Part shown: piece after piece, positions 27,793 to 37,316 of the stretch | Position numbering within the stretch: the first letter of the stretch is position 1 | How the letters are laid out: each line of letters starts with the position of its first letter | Source of the DNA: CAWHNT01 sp963830775 | Lineage (GTDB): Bacteria; Pseudomonadota; Alphaproteobacteria; Geminicoccales; Geminicoccaceae | Direction: 5' to 3' | NCBI GenBank assembly: GCA_963830775.1 | Contig: CAWHNT010000050.1 | Location: forward strand, 124,001 to 188,000 | Length of the DNA: 64,000 bases | Notes under the pieces: model-generated | Databases searched by the model: none | What the model saw: only the letters and a program-made list of their open reading frames with translations | What the model was told of the DNA's origin: nothing | Program-made: the position numbers and the translations under genes

Positions 27793-29064
27793 ATGACGGC
27801 GCTTGCTTGGGCAGATAGCCCGGTGATCAGCCTCGACGGTCTGGTCAGCACCCGGGACGCCACCATCGAGATCGATGCCGAGCGGCGTCGCCGTGCGGCA
27901 GCCAGGGCTCCGGCCTGGGCTGCCGAGGCGGTGGCGACGCAGGTCTGGGTGCTGAAGTCGCCGCGCGCCGGCGACGCCTCGCAGGTGCTCGCCCTCGCCG
28001 AGGGTCTTGGCCTGCCGTTCGAGGTCAAGGAGCTCAGCCGCCGCTCGCTCGATGTCCTTCGCGCCCCACCCTTCGCTGCCACGCTGGCCGGGCTTGAGCC
28101 CGCCTCCGCAGCTTTGCTGCGGGCACCCTGGCCCGCCCTGGTGCTCAGCGCCGGCCGCGAGAACGAGCCGGTCGCCCGCTGGATCAGGAAGGCCTCGGGG
28201 GGTGCCACGAAGATCGTCCATGTCGGCCGGCCCTGGGGCCCGATCGACGGCTACGACCTCGTGGTCACGACGCCGCAATACCGCCTGCCCGAGCGGCCCA
28301 ACGTCCTTCAGAACGATGCGCCGCTGCACCGGGTGACCGTGGAGAGGCTGACCGAGGCGACCGTCGCCTGGGCGCCGCGCCTGGGCCACCTGCCGCGCCC
28401 CTACGTGGCCGTGCTGGTCGGCGGCAATAGCGGCCCCTACGCGCTCGACCGTCAGGCCGGGGAGCGGCTCGGCCGCGAGGCCAGCGCGCTCGCCAGCCGG
28501 CTGGGCGGCTCGCTGCTGATCACCACCAGCGCCCGCACACCCGCCAGCGCCCTTGCCGGCCTCGCCAGCGCCATCGACGTGCCGCACTACCTCTTTGGCT
28601 GGAAGAAGGGCACGCGCGAGAACCCCTATTACGCGTTCCTGGGCCTGGCCGACGAGATCGTGGTCACCGCCGACAGCATGTCGATGGTCACCGAGGCCTG
28701 CGCTACCGGCAAGCCCGTGCACCTGTTCGACCTCGGCGAGGGCGAGCTCTCCATGCGGGAGCCGGTCGGCACCAGGAGCGAGGCGGCACCGGCTTTGGAT
28801 GCGCGCAGCGTCCTGCGCGAGTCGGGTCTCAGCACGGGGCTCTACCGCCTGATGCTGCGCTATGCGCCCAAGCGCGTGACCCGGGACATCCGGCTCGTGC
28901 ACGAGCGGCTGGTGGCCACGGGCCGTGCCCGCTGGCTGGGCAGTGCCGCGACGCCGGCGATCCGCCGGCCGTTGCTCGATCTCGAGCGCGCGGTGGCCAG
29001 GGTGCAGGCGCTTCTGGGCGATATGGTGCCCGATACGCTGGCGGCTTTCAGCCGGGCAGCCTGA
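27793..29064 (+). CDS. Mitochondrial-fission ELM1 family protein (glycosyltransferase-like)
   Basis: A 423-residue soluble protein of the ELM1/DUF1022 family. Conserved features are VWVLKSPRAGDASQVLALAEGLG near residue 55, LVLSAGRENEPVARWI, VGRPWGPIDGYDLVVTTPQY, VLVGGNSGPY, and VTADSMSMVTEACATGKPV near the C-terminus. The fold resembles GT-B nucleotide-sugar transferases and the bacterial members lie with envelope polysaccharide genes; the activity is not established. The ATG at 27793 follows a purine-rich AGCGAGAC. The next gene (GH3) begins 11 bp downstream, so the two are coupled. Confidence 0.83.
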   Translation: MTALAWADSPVISLDGLVSTRDATIEIDAERRRRAAARAPAWAAEAVATQVWVLKSPRAGDASQVLALAEGLGLPFEVKELSRRSLDVLRAPPFAATLAGLEPASAALLRAPWPALVLSAGRENEPVARWIRKASGGATKIVHVGRPWGPIDGYDLVVTTPQYRLPERPNVLQNDAPLHRVTVERLTEATVAWAPRLGHLPRPYVAVLVGGNSGPYALDRQAGERLGREASALASRLGGSLLITTSARTPASALAGLASAIDVPHYLFGWKKGTRENPYYAFLGLADEIVVTADSMSMVTEACATGKPVHLFDLGEGELSMREPVGTRSEAAPALDARSVLRESGLSTGLYRLMLRYAPKRVTRDIRLVHERLVATGRARWLGSAATPAIRRPLLDLERAVARVQALLGDMVPDTLAAFSRAA

Positions 29065-29074
29065 GCAGGCGATC

Positions 29075-30682
29075 ATGGCGAACGCTTCGATCCCGGTCGG
29101 CGGGCTCGCCGATACCGCCCGCACGCCCGGCCCCGGGCGCGGCGGCTTCAGCCGCACCTCTCTGGTCCGCCCCTACGCCCGCATGCGGCTCGACCAGCTG
29201 GCGCGCGAGGACGCGGCCCTGGCGCAGCGCCGCACGCTGCGCCGGCTGGTCGAGAAGGCGGCCGGCACGCGCTTCGGCAAGCACCACGACTTCGCGGGCA
29301 TCCGCACCGTCGAGGACTTCCAGAAGCGGGTGCCGCTGCGCACCTACGGCCAGCTCTGGGACGATTACTGGAAGCGAGCCTTCCCCGACCTAGTCGACGT
29401 CACCTGGCCCGGCCGGATCCCGTTCTTCGCGGTCTCCTCCGGCACCGCCAGCGGCAAGGTCAAGTACATCCCGACCACCAAGGCGATGGTGCGCGCGAAC
29501 AGCCGGGCCGCCTTCGACACGGTCGTCCATCATTTGGGCTGCACGCCCGACAGCCGGCTCGCCGATGGCACCTTCTTCCTGCTGGGCGGCAGCACCGACC
29601 TGAAGGAGCTCTCGACCGGCGTCTTCGCCGGCGACATCAGCGGCATCGCCTTCCGCTGCCAGCCCTGGTGGAGCAGGCCCTTCGCCTTCCCGCCGTCGGA
29701 GCTGCGCTTCCTCACCGACTGGGAGGAGAAGATCGGGCGCATCGCCCCGCTCTCGCTGGAGCGCGACGTACGCGGCCTCTCCGGCGCTCCCGGCTGGCTG
29801 CTGGTGCTGTTCGAGACCCTGGCCGCCCTGCGCCCGCACACCTCCGGCCGGCTCGTCGACCTCTACCCGAACCTCGAGCTCCTGATCCATGGCGGGGTCA
29901 GCTTCGCCCCCTACCGGAGCCGCTTCGAGGCCCTGCTGGAGGGCAGCCGGACCAAGCTGCGCGAGGTCTATGCGGCGTCCGAGGGCTATGTGGCGATCGC
30001 CGACCGTGGCCCCGGCGAGGGCATGCGGCTCGTCGCCGACAACGGCCTCTTCTTCGAGTTCGTGCCGGTCGAGGAGCTGGGCTCGCCCAACCCCACCCGG
30101 CACTGGGCCGGCACGATCGAGCCCGGCATCGACTATGCGATCGTGCTCACCACCTGCGCCGGCCTGTGGGGCTACCTCATCGGCGACGTGGTCCGCTTCG
30201 TGGACACGAGGCCGCCGCGACTCCTGATCACCGGCCGCACCTCCTACATGCTCTCCTCCTTCGGCGAGCATCTGACGGGCGAGCTGGTCGAGACCTGCGT
30301 GCTGGCCGCCGCCCGTTCCCTCGGCCTGGACGTGGCCGAGTTCACCGTCGGCACCCAGTTCGGGCAGGCCCGCGGCGAATGGGGCCGGCACGCCTACGTG
30401 GTAGAGTTCGTGGGCGGCATCCCGGACGCCGCCCGCCTCCGGGCCTTCCGCGACGCCGTCGACCGCGAGCTGGCCTTACGCAACGAGGACTACGACGAGC
30501 GCCGCAAGGTCCCGACCGGCCTCAAGGAGCCCGTGATCGAGACCATGCCCCCGGGCGGCTTCGCCTTGTGGCTCAAGAGCCGCGGCCGCCTCGGTGGCCA
30601 GAACAAGGTCCCGCGCGTGATCGGCGACCAGGCCCTGCTCCAGGGCCTGCGCACCTTCGCAGCGGAGCAGCGGGGCGGCTAG
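29075..30682 (+). CDS. GH3 family acyl-adenylate amide ligase
   Basis: A 535-residue member of the GH3 auxin-responsive family, adenylate-forming enzymes that link a carboxylate to an amine. The ATP-binding FFAVSSGTASGKVKYIP (near residue 117), REVYAASEGYVAIADRG and the hinge GDVVRFVDTRPPRLLITGRT are visible, then the C-terminal domain ending NKVPRVIGDQ. Plant enzymes conjugate hormones to amino acids; substrates of bacterial homologues are mostly unknown. Its place after the ELM1 gene and near AsnB and glycosyltransferases suggests amide modification of a glycan or lipid precursor. It overlaps the convergent epimerase gene by 4 bp. Confidence 0.87.
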   Translation: MANASIPVGGLADTARTPGPGRGGFSRTSLVRPYARMRLDQLAREDAALAQRRTLRRLVEKAAGTRFGKHHDFAGIRTVEDFQKRVPLRTYGQLWDDYWKRAFPDLVDVTWPGRIPFFAVSSGTASGKVKYIPTTKAMVRANSRAAFDTVVHHLGCTPDSRLADGTFFLLGGSTDLKELSTGVFAGDISGIAFRCQPWWSRPFAFPPSELRFLTDWEEKIGRIAPLSLERDVRGLSGAPGWLLVLFETLAALRPHTSGRLVDLYPNLELLIHGGVSFAPYRSRFEALLEGSRTKLREVYAASEGYVAIADRGPGEGMRLVADNGLFFEFVPVEELGSPNPTRHWAGTIEPGIDYAIVLTTCAGLWGYLIGDVVRFVDTRPPRLLITGRTSYMLSSFGEHLTGELVETCVLAAARSLGLDVAEFTVGTQFGQARGEWGRHAYVVEFVGGIPDAARLRAFRDAVDRELALRNEDYDERRKVPTGLKEPVIETMPPGGFALWLKSRGRLGGQNKVPRVIGDQALLQGLRTFAAEQRGG

Positions 30683-31662
30683 AGCTCGCCCGCCTGCTCG
30701 TACCAGCGGGCGGTCTGCGTAGCACCCTCGCTGAAGCCGGTCTTGGGCACGAAGCCCAGGAGCCGTTGGGCCTTGCTCCCGTCGAGCCGGAAGCTCTTGC
30801 GGAAGAAGTCGATCCGGCGCCGGTGGAGCGGCGGCTGGATGCCCAAGGGGCGCAGCGTGGTCTCGAGCAGGAACGCGGCCGCGGCCACCGGGGCCAACGG
30901 CACGCGCAGCCGGGGTGTCGCCTTGCCGACCGCGGCGGCGATGGCGCCTATCATCTGGTCGGTCGTCACCGCCTCCTTGCCGGCCGAGAGCAGCACCTCG
31001 CCCCTTGCCGCCTCGTGCGAGGCCGCAAGCAGGAGCAGGTCCACGAGGTCGTCGACATAGATCGGCTGGTGCAGGTTGCGGCCGTTGCCGACCACCAGGA
31101 ACTGCCCGGCCTTGATGCTCTTGAACAGCTTCAGCAGGCGACGGTCGCCTGGGCCATAGGTCTCGGTGATCCGGATGACCGCGACCTTCTGCTCCCCGGC
31201 CCGGGCCAGCGCCATCTGCTCCGCCTCGAGCTTCGTCTGGCCGTAGATGTTGTCGGGTGCTGTCGGTGTCGTCTCGTCGATCAGCCCGTCGTGGCTGCCA
31301 TAGACGCCGATCGTACTCCCATGCACGAAGGTGGCGCCCACCGCCTTGGCGGCAGCCAGCATCTGCCGCGTTCCGTCGATATTGACGGCACGGAAATGTG
31401 CATCCGGCACGTTCATCTCGTGCTGTGCTGCCGCGAGATGGATGACCGCGTCGGTCCCCGCCCACGCCACGGGCAGGCCGACAAGGCTCTCGAGCTCGGA
31501 CACCAGGACCTCGACACCCATCGTGCCGAGCTCCTGTCTCCGCGCTGCTTCCTGCGGTGTTCGAACGAGGCCGGTCACGATGACCTCATTCCCCAGCCGC
31601 CGGGCCTGCATGGCAAGCCTCGAGCCGATGAAGCCCGTCCCACCCGTGATCAATATTCTCAT
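30679..31662 (-). CDS. NAD-dependent sugar epimerase/dehydratase (extended SDR)
   Basis: A 327-residue extended SDR. It has TGGTGFIG at the N-terminus, a Ser/Thr near VHGSTIGVYG, the catalytic NIYGQTKLEAE (Tyr-x-x-x-Lys) and a substrate domain with RITETYGPGDRR. Such enzymes epimerise or dehydrate nucleotide sugars or act on related carbonyls. The gene runs against the flanking genes but its product fits the glycan theme. The stop overlaps that of GH3. Confidence 0.88.
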   Translation of the reverse strand: MRILITGGTGFIGSRLAMQARRLGNEVIVTGLVRTPQEAARRQELGTMGVEVLVSELESLVGLPVAWAGTDAVIHLAAAQHEMNVPDAHFRAVNIDGTRQMLAAAKAVGATFVHGSTIGVYGSHDGLIDETTPTAPDNIYGQTKLEAEQMALARAGEQKVAVIRITETYGPGDRRLLKLFKSIKAGQFLVVGNGRNLHQPIYVDDLVDLLLLAASHEAARGEVLLSAGKEAVTTDQMIGAIAAAVGKATPRLRVPLAPVAAAAFLLETTLRPLGIQPPLHRRRIDFFRKSFRLDGSKAQRLLGFVPKTGFSEGATQTARWYEQAGEL

Positions 31663-31924
31663 GAAACCCCGGCTTCGCTCAGAACGAGGTTTCCCCGCGC
31701 CACTACCTAGCCGAGCCAGTAATGCGTTGGGAAGCTGACGGGGCCGTAGCGGTACCGCTCTTCAGGCAGGACGAGCAAGTGAGCAACAGGACCGGAGGTC
31801 TCAGGCAGGTGGAGCAGATCGCCGTCGCCACGAGCGGGCAGGCCGTGATATCGGGCGCGCTCGGCAGGCCGCAGCAGCGCTCGGTCAGCGCAGGCATGCA
31901 CGACCGGAGACGTTGGCAGGCTCG

Positions 31925-32669
31925 ATGCGGACGATCAGCAAGGCGGACAATATCCGAGCCCGGCTCGCCCGCGCCCGTTCCTCGCCGATCCAGGCCTATC
32001 GCGAGCTGACCACGGGCGAGGTGGGCTGGGGCGGCTTCCTTGCCTACGAGCTGCTGACCTCTGTCCTGGGCCCGCTGCCCGGTGCGGTGGGCTTCGCCCT
32101 GCGGCAGAAGCTCTATCGCTCGCTCTTCGCAGAGCAGTGGCCGCAGCCTCGTCATCGGCCGTAACGTCGTGCTGCGTCACCCGGCCGCGATGACGCTGGG
32201 CGACCAGGTCACGATCGACGACAACTGCGTGCTCGACGGGCGCGGCTCCGGGCGTGAGGGCTTCCGGCTCGGCGACGGTGTCGTGATCGGGCGCAACTCG
32301 ATGCTGCTGGCCAAGGCCGGCAGTCTCGTGCTGGGCCCACGGACCTCCCTGGGGGCCAACTGCGTTGTCGTCTCCATGAGCGGGATCGAGATCGGCGAGG
32401 CCGTGCTGTTCGCCGGCGGCTGCTATCTGAGCGCTGGCGCCTACCCGGTGCATGACCGCACGCGACCGGTGATGGACCAGGATGCGCTGAGCAAGGGGCC
32501 GATCCGGATCGGCGACGGGGCCTGGATCGGCACCTGTGCGATAATCCTGGATGGGATCACGGTCGGGCGCGGGGCCGTTGTGGGTGCCGGCGCCGTGGTC
32601 ACGAAGGACGTGCCCGACTGGGCCATCGTAGCGGGCGTGCCGGCGCGCCAGGTCGGCACGCGCGGCTAG
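31925..32669 (+). CDS. Hexapeptide-repeat acyltransferase, one frameshift
   Basis: A left-handed beta-helix acetyltransferase of about 247 residues. An N-terminal helical region (NIRARLARARSSPIQAYRELTTG) is followed by hexapeptide repeats such as IGRNVVLRHPAAMTLGDQVTID and the C-terminal VGAGAVVTKDVPDWAIVAGVPA, typical of O-acetyltransferases that decorate sugars. The frame breaks near 32131-32136 (extra C in GAGCAGTGG); its removal gives FAESGRSLVIGRN. ATG 31925 starts the frame. It lies 14 bp upstream of asnB and is part of that operon. Confidence 0.85.
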
Positions 32670-32683
32670 TGAGGACCGAGTAG

Positions 32684-34632
32684 ATGTGCGGCATCGCGGG
32701 TGTGGTGGGTGGGCGCTGGTCCGATCCGGCCGTGATCGGCCGCATGCTGCACGCGCTGCGCCACCGGGGACCCGACGACGGTGCCACGCATGGCGCGCAA
32801 TGGCGGGGTGCTGGGCCATCGCCGGCTCTCGATCATCGACCTCGAGGGCGGCCGGCAGCCGATCGGCAACGAGGACGGCACCAAGTGGGTCGTCTGCAAC
32901 GGCGAGATCTACAATTACCGGGAGCTGATGGCCGAGCTGGAGGCCAAGGGCCACCGCTTCCGCACCCGCTCCGACACCGAGGTCGTGCTGCACCTCTACG
33001 AGGAGCTGGGCGAGGCCTGCCTCGGCCGGCTGCGCGGCATGTTCGCCTTCGCGATCTGGGATACGACCGAGCAGCGCCTGTTCGCCGCCCGCGACCATCT
33101 GGGCCAGAAGCCCTTCTACTACCGTCAGGTCGGCAACGAGCTCGCCTTCGCCTCCGAGATCAAGGGCCTGCTGCCGCTCCTGGACAGGCCCGAGGTCGAC
33201 GCCTCGGCCCTGCACCAGTATCTGGCACTCCGCGTCATCGCCCCGCCGCTCAGCATGTTCCGCGGCATCAGCAAGCTGCCGCCGGCGCATTGCCTGAGCT
33301 TCTCCGTCCGCGAGGGCCTGAAGATCAGGCGCTACTGGGACCTCTCCTACGAGCCCAAGCTCAAGGGCTCCGAGGATGAGCTGCTGGAGGCGCTGGAGCA
33401 GCAGCTGATCGAGTCCGTGCGCCTGCACATGGTGAGCGACGTGCCGGTCGGCTCCTTCCTCAGCGGCGGTCTCGATTCGACCCTCGTGGTGGCGATGACG
33501 ATGAAGCACGCGGCCAGGGAGCCGCTGCCCACCTTCACCATCGGCCTGCCCTACGGCGAGTATCGACGAGGCACCGGCAGCCCGGCTGGTGGCCGAGCGC
33601 TACGGTACCCGGCACCACGAGCAGAGGATGGTACCCTCGCTCGTCGAGCACCTGCCCGAGCTGGTCTATTTCCTGGACGAGCCTTCCGACCCGCTCTCGG
33701 TCTGCAGCTGGCTGGTCAGCCGGATGGCCCGGCGCGAGGTGAAGGTCGTCCTCGGCGGCGACGGTGGCGACGAGCTGTTCGGTGGCTACGACCGCTACTA
33801 CGGCAATCTCTATGCCGGCTACTACGCCATGCTGCCGCCCGCGGTGCGACGCGGCGTGATCAGCCCGATCCTGAGCCTGATCCCCGACGGCGACTGGTAC
33901 AAGAGCAAGGGCCACCAGGCGAAGTGGCTGCACCGCGCCTCGTTCCTCTCCGGCGGCGAGCGCTACTCTCGCACGCTGGGCTACTTCTACTTCCCGCCGG
34001 AGCAGCAGGCGCGGCTGTTCGGCCCCGAGCTGCGGAGCAACGCCGGCAGCTTCGATCCCTACGCCGCCATCCGCGATGCCTACGAGGATGCCCCCGCCGA
34101 CCACCCGGTCGACCGGATGCTCTACGCCGACAGCCGAATCCGCTTGCCCGACCATCCGGTGATGATCCAGGACCGGATGTCGATGGCGCATGGGCTCGAA
34201 GCGCGCAGCCCCTTCATGGACCACAAGGTGGCCGAGTTCTGCGCCTCACTGCCGACCGACATGAAGGTGCGCTGGCGGACGTTGCGCTACGCCGAGCAGC
34301 GCTTATGCGAGCGCTATCTGCCCAAGGAGGTGCTGGCGCGGAAGAAGCAGGGCTTCTCCTCGGCCTTGCCCTATCTGCTCCGCGACGAGTACCGCCAGCT
34401 CTTCGAGTGCTTCCTCTCACAGTCGGAGCTGGCCCGGGCAGGCTATCTGGAGCAGGCCGGCATCGACCGGCTGCGCCAGCAGCATGGGAAGGGTGCCGAC
34501 CACGGCAACCGCCTCTGGCTGCTGCTCAATGCGGAAGCGTGGTACCGGATGCACATTCAAGGTCATAGCCGCGAGGCCATGCACGAGCAGATCACGGGCC
34601 TTCCCGCTCCGCGCCAGGACTGCGCCGCGTGA
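32684..34632 (+). CDS. asnB: Glutamine-hydrolysing asparagine synthetase-like amidotransferase, two frameshifts
   Basis: About 648 residues once repaired. Class II glutaminase with the nucleophile Cys2 (MCGIAGVVGG), RHRGPDDG, RLSIIDLEGGRQP and NGEIYNY; then the synthetase domain with SGGLDSTLVV, GGDGGDELFGGY and an ARKKQGFS tail motif. In polysaccharide clusters such AsnB homologues amidate sugar acids or other carboxylates rather than making asparagine. Breaks lie near 32792-32800 and 33561-33566 (extra C in TATCGACGAG); both repair by deleting one base. The stop overlaps the next gene's GTG start by 4 bp. Confidence 0.92.
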
Positions 34633-35606
34633 CGCAGGGCCAGATCGACCTGTCGGTCATCGCCCCCCTCTACAACGAGGAGGACAATGTCGCCCTGCTG
34701 CACGCCGCCATCGTGGCGGCGGTGCGGCCGCTCAACATGCGCAGCGAGATCATCCTGGTCGACGACGGCAGTCGCGATGCCACCTTCGAGCGTGCGCTGG
34801 AGCTGCCGGCCGAGGATCCTCCTCTGCGCCTCGTCAAGCTGCGCCGCAACTCGGGCCAGACCGCCGCCATGGTGGCCGGCATCGACCATGCCCAGGGCCG
34901 CATCCTGCTCACCATGGACGGCGACCTGCAGAACGATCCGGGCGACATCCCGCTCTTCCTCGAGAAGATCGAGGAGGGCTACGACCTCGTCGTGGGCTGG
35001 CGCCACAACCGCCAGGACCACTGGTCGCGCGTGCTGCCGTCCAAGGTCGCCAACTGGCTGATCGCCAAGGTCACGGGCGTGCCGATCAAGGACAATGGCT
35101 GCTCGCTCAAGGCCTACCGGGCGAGCGTCATCAAGCGCATCCCGCTCTACAACGAGATGCACCGCTTCATCCCGGCCATGGCGTCACTGGCAGCCCCGCG
35201 GATCGCCCAGATCCGGGTCCGCCACCATCCGCGCCGGTTCGGCCAGTCGAAATATGGCTTCTCGCGGATCTACAAGGTCTTCATGGACCTCCTCACCATC
35301 CGCACCATCCTCTCCTTCAGCCGCCGCCCGAGCGTGTGGCTGGGGACGGTGGCCGGCGTCGCGGGCGTGCTCGCGGCGCTGGCGATCGGACTGAGCCTGA
35401 TGCTGATGTGGAGCGACACGAGCGACCGCTCGGTCGTCTTCAGCGGCCTCGGCGTGCTGTTCGGCGCCCTTTCCATCTACGCCGTGTTTCTGGGCTTCCT
35501 GACCCAGCTTTTGCATCGCACCATGGCGACAAGGCTGCGCCCCTTCGTCATGATGGCGGCCAAGCCCATCGACCTTGTCGGAACTCCTTCCAGCGGGCCT
35601 GCATGA
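34629..35606 (+). CDS. Family 2 glycosyltransferase with two C-terminal membrane segments (DPM1/ArnC-like)
   Basis: A 325-residue polyprenyl-phosphate glycosyltransferase type enzyme. The GT-A fold has SVIAPLYNEEDNV at the N-terminus, the donor-binding VDDGSRD and the acidic TMDGDLQNDPGDI motif, followed by HHPRRFGQSKYGFSRI and a C-terminal membrane region with two helices. Such enzymes load a sugar on undecaprenyl phosphate for transfer at the outer face, for instance by a GT39 enzyme like that at 1.7-3.4 kb. The GTG start overlaps asnB by 4 bp. Confidence 0.9.
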   Translation: MTQGQIDLSVIAPLYNEEDNVALLHAAIVAAVRPLNMRSEIILVDDGSRDATFERALELPAEDPPLRLVKLRRNSGQTAAMVAGIDHAQGRILLTMDGDLQNDPGDIPLFLEKIEEGYDLVVGWRHNRQDHWSRVLPSKVANWLIAKVTGVPIKDNGCSLKAYRASVIKRIPLYNEMHRFIPAMASLAAPRIAQIRVRHHPRRFGQSKYGFSRIYKVFMDLLTIRTILSFSRRPSVWLGTVAGVAGVLAALAIGLSLMLMWSDTSDRSVVFSGLGVLFGALSIYAVFLGFLTQLLHRTMATRLRPFVMMAAKPIDLVGTPSSGPA

Positions 35607-36571
35607 CCTTGCGACCTTCTAGCCTCTCGGCCGTGATCCCCGTCCTCCACGACACAGGCGATCTCGCCGCTGCGCACGCGCGCTATGCCCGTGCCCTCGA
35701 GCCCACGGCCGAGCGGGTCGACTTCATCTACATCGTCGACGGGCCGCTCCCGCAGGCGCTGGCCACGCTCCGCGAACTGAAACGCCGTGCGCTGCCGATC
35801 GAGGTCTTATGCTTCCCGGCCGCCATGGGCGAGGCCGCGGCCCTCTCGGTCGGGCTCCAGGCAGCGACGGGCGAGGTGGTGATGACCCTCACCGCCGAGC
35901 CGCACATCGATGATGCCGACCTCCCCCGCCTCGTGCAGGCCCTTGCCACGGCCGACCTTGTGGTAGCGCGCCGCAGCCACGTGATGGCCGAGAGTCGTGG
36001 CCGTGGACGCAAGCTCGACCATCTCGTCAACCGTCTGTTCAAGACCACGCTGCGCGACATGCGCTCGACCGTGCGCGCGATGCGGGCCGACGTCGCCGGC
36101 GAGCTCACGCTCTACGGCAACCAGTTCCGCTTCCTGCCGCTCCTGGCCCAGGCCCAGGGCTTCAGGGTGACCGAGGTCGACGTCACCAGCGTCCGCCCGA
36201 AGCGAACCTCCGGGAGCCTGCTGCCATTCGACCCCAGCCTCCTGCTCGACGTCATCGCGGTGTTCTTCCTGCTCCGCTTCCTCCGCAAGCCGTTCCGCTT
36301 CTTCGGTGGCTTCGGCTTCGCGGTGCTGATGGTGGGCATCCTGATCACGGCCTGGGTGGTGGGTGCCAGGCTCTTCTTCGGCATCCCGCTCGGCGACCGG
36401 CCGGTCCTGATCCTGAGCACGCTGCTGGTGGTGCTGGGCATCCAGATCATCTCGGTGGGCCTGATCGGAGAGATCATCAGCTTCACCTACGCCAAGGACA
36501 TCAAGGACTACCGGGTCGAGCGCCTGGTCGAGCCCGAGCAGGCCCGGGCCCGGGAGCATCTTGTCGTCTGA
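35603..36571 (+). CDS. Second GT2-like glycosyltransferase, altered acidic motif
   Basis: A 322-residue paralogue of the previous protein with the same layout: AVIPVLHDTGD at the N-terminus, YIVDGPLPQ, a GT2 core and two C-terminal membrane helices (FGFAVLMVGILITAWVVGA and VLILSTLLVVLGIQIISVG). Where its neighbour has MDGDLQND, this protein reads LTAEPHIDD, so the canonical metal-binding DxD is displaced or lost. It may use another acidic pair (IDDAD) or act as a non-catalytic partner. ATG 35603 overlaps the upstream stop by 4 bp. Confidence 0.8.
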   Translation: MTLRPSSLSAVIPVLHDTGDLAAAHARYARALEPTAERVDFIYIVDGPLPQALATLRELKRRALPIEVLCFPAAMGEAAALSVGLQAATGEVVMTLTAEPHIDDADLPRLVQALATADLVVARRSHVMAESRGRGRKLDHLVNRLFKTTLRDMRSTVRAMRADVAGELTLYGNQFRFLPLLAQAQGFRVTEVDVTSVRPKRTSGSLLPFDPSLLLDVIAVFFLLRFLRKPFRFFGGFGFAVLMVGILITAWVVGARLFFGIPLGDRPVLILSTLLVVLGIQIISVGLIGEIISFTYAKDIKDYRVERLVEPEQARAREHLVV

Positions 36572-36608
36572 GGCCGACCAGGGGGCGGCCGAGGCCTCCC
36601 CTCCCTCC

Positions 36609-37316
36609 ATGCTGACGCGGGAGAACCTGCGCAGCGGCTGGATCCAGCGTCTCCTCGTCACCGGCGGCTACAAGGTCCTGAGCGAGGAGGAACTTCTGGC
36701 CTCGCGCCGTGCCCTCCTCGACCAGCATCCGCCGGGCCAGGATCTGTGGCTCTTCGCCTACGGCTCCCTGATCTGGAACCCGGCCTTCCATTACGTCGAG
36801 CGCCGGATCGGCGCCGTGCACGGCCTGCACCGCCGTTTTTGCCTGTGGACCAATCTCGGCCGCGGCACGCCCGAGCGCCCCGGCCTCGTCCTCGGCCTCG
36901 ACCGCGGCGGCCGCTGCCGCGGCGTGCTCTACCGCCTCGCCGCCGAGGAGTTCGACACCGAACTCGAGATCGTCTGGCGCCGCGAGATGGTGACCGGCGC
37001 CTACCGCCCGCGCTGGGTGGAGGCCGCCACTGCCGAGGGCCGGGTGCGGGCGCTGACCTTCGTCATCAACCGCGAGCATGACCGCTACGCCCGAGCACTG
37101 AGCGACGACGACCTGATCCGCACGCTGGCGACGGCCCAAGGTGCGCTGGGCTCCTGCGCCGACTACCTGTTCCACACCGCCTCCCACCTGACCCAGCTCG
37201 GCATCGCGGACGCTGCGCTGGAGCGCCTGTGCGTCGCCGTCCGCACCTACCAAGAAGAGGCTGCTCCGAACGCCGCCGCGAGCTCCGCCCTCAACGCCTC
37301 CTCCTCGTCCGCGTAG
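36609..37316 (+). CDS. Glutathione-specific gamma-glutamylcyclotransferase (ChaC-like)
   Basis: A 235-residue enzyme that cleaves glutathione to 5-oxoproline and Cys-Gly. The substrate loop LFAYGSLIWNP and the catalytic glutamate in WRREMVTGAYRP are clear, as is HRRFCLWTNLGRGTPERPGLVLGL. The start at ATG 36609 (MLTRENL) aligns with the beginning of E. coli ChaC; a TTG at 36561 would add a low-complexity stretch. The 3' end overlaps the convergent MBL-fold gene by 70 bp. Confidence 0.88.
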   Translation: MLTRENLRSGWIQRLLVTGGYKVLSEEELLASRRALLDQHPPGQDLWLFAYGSLIWNPAFHYVERRIGAVHGLHRRFCLWTNLGRGTPERPGLVLGLDRGGRCRGVLYRLAAEEFDTELEIVWRREMVTGAYRPRWVEAATAEGRVRALTFVINREHDRYARALSDDDLIRTLATAQGALGSCADYLFHTASHLTQLGIADAALERLCVAVRTYQEEAAPNAAASSALNASSSSA

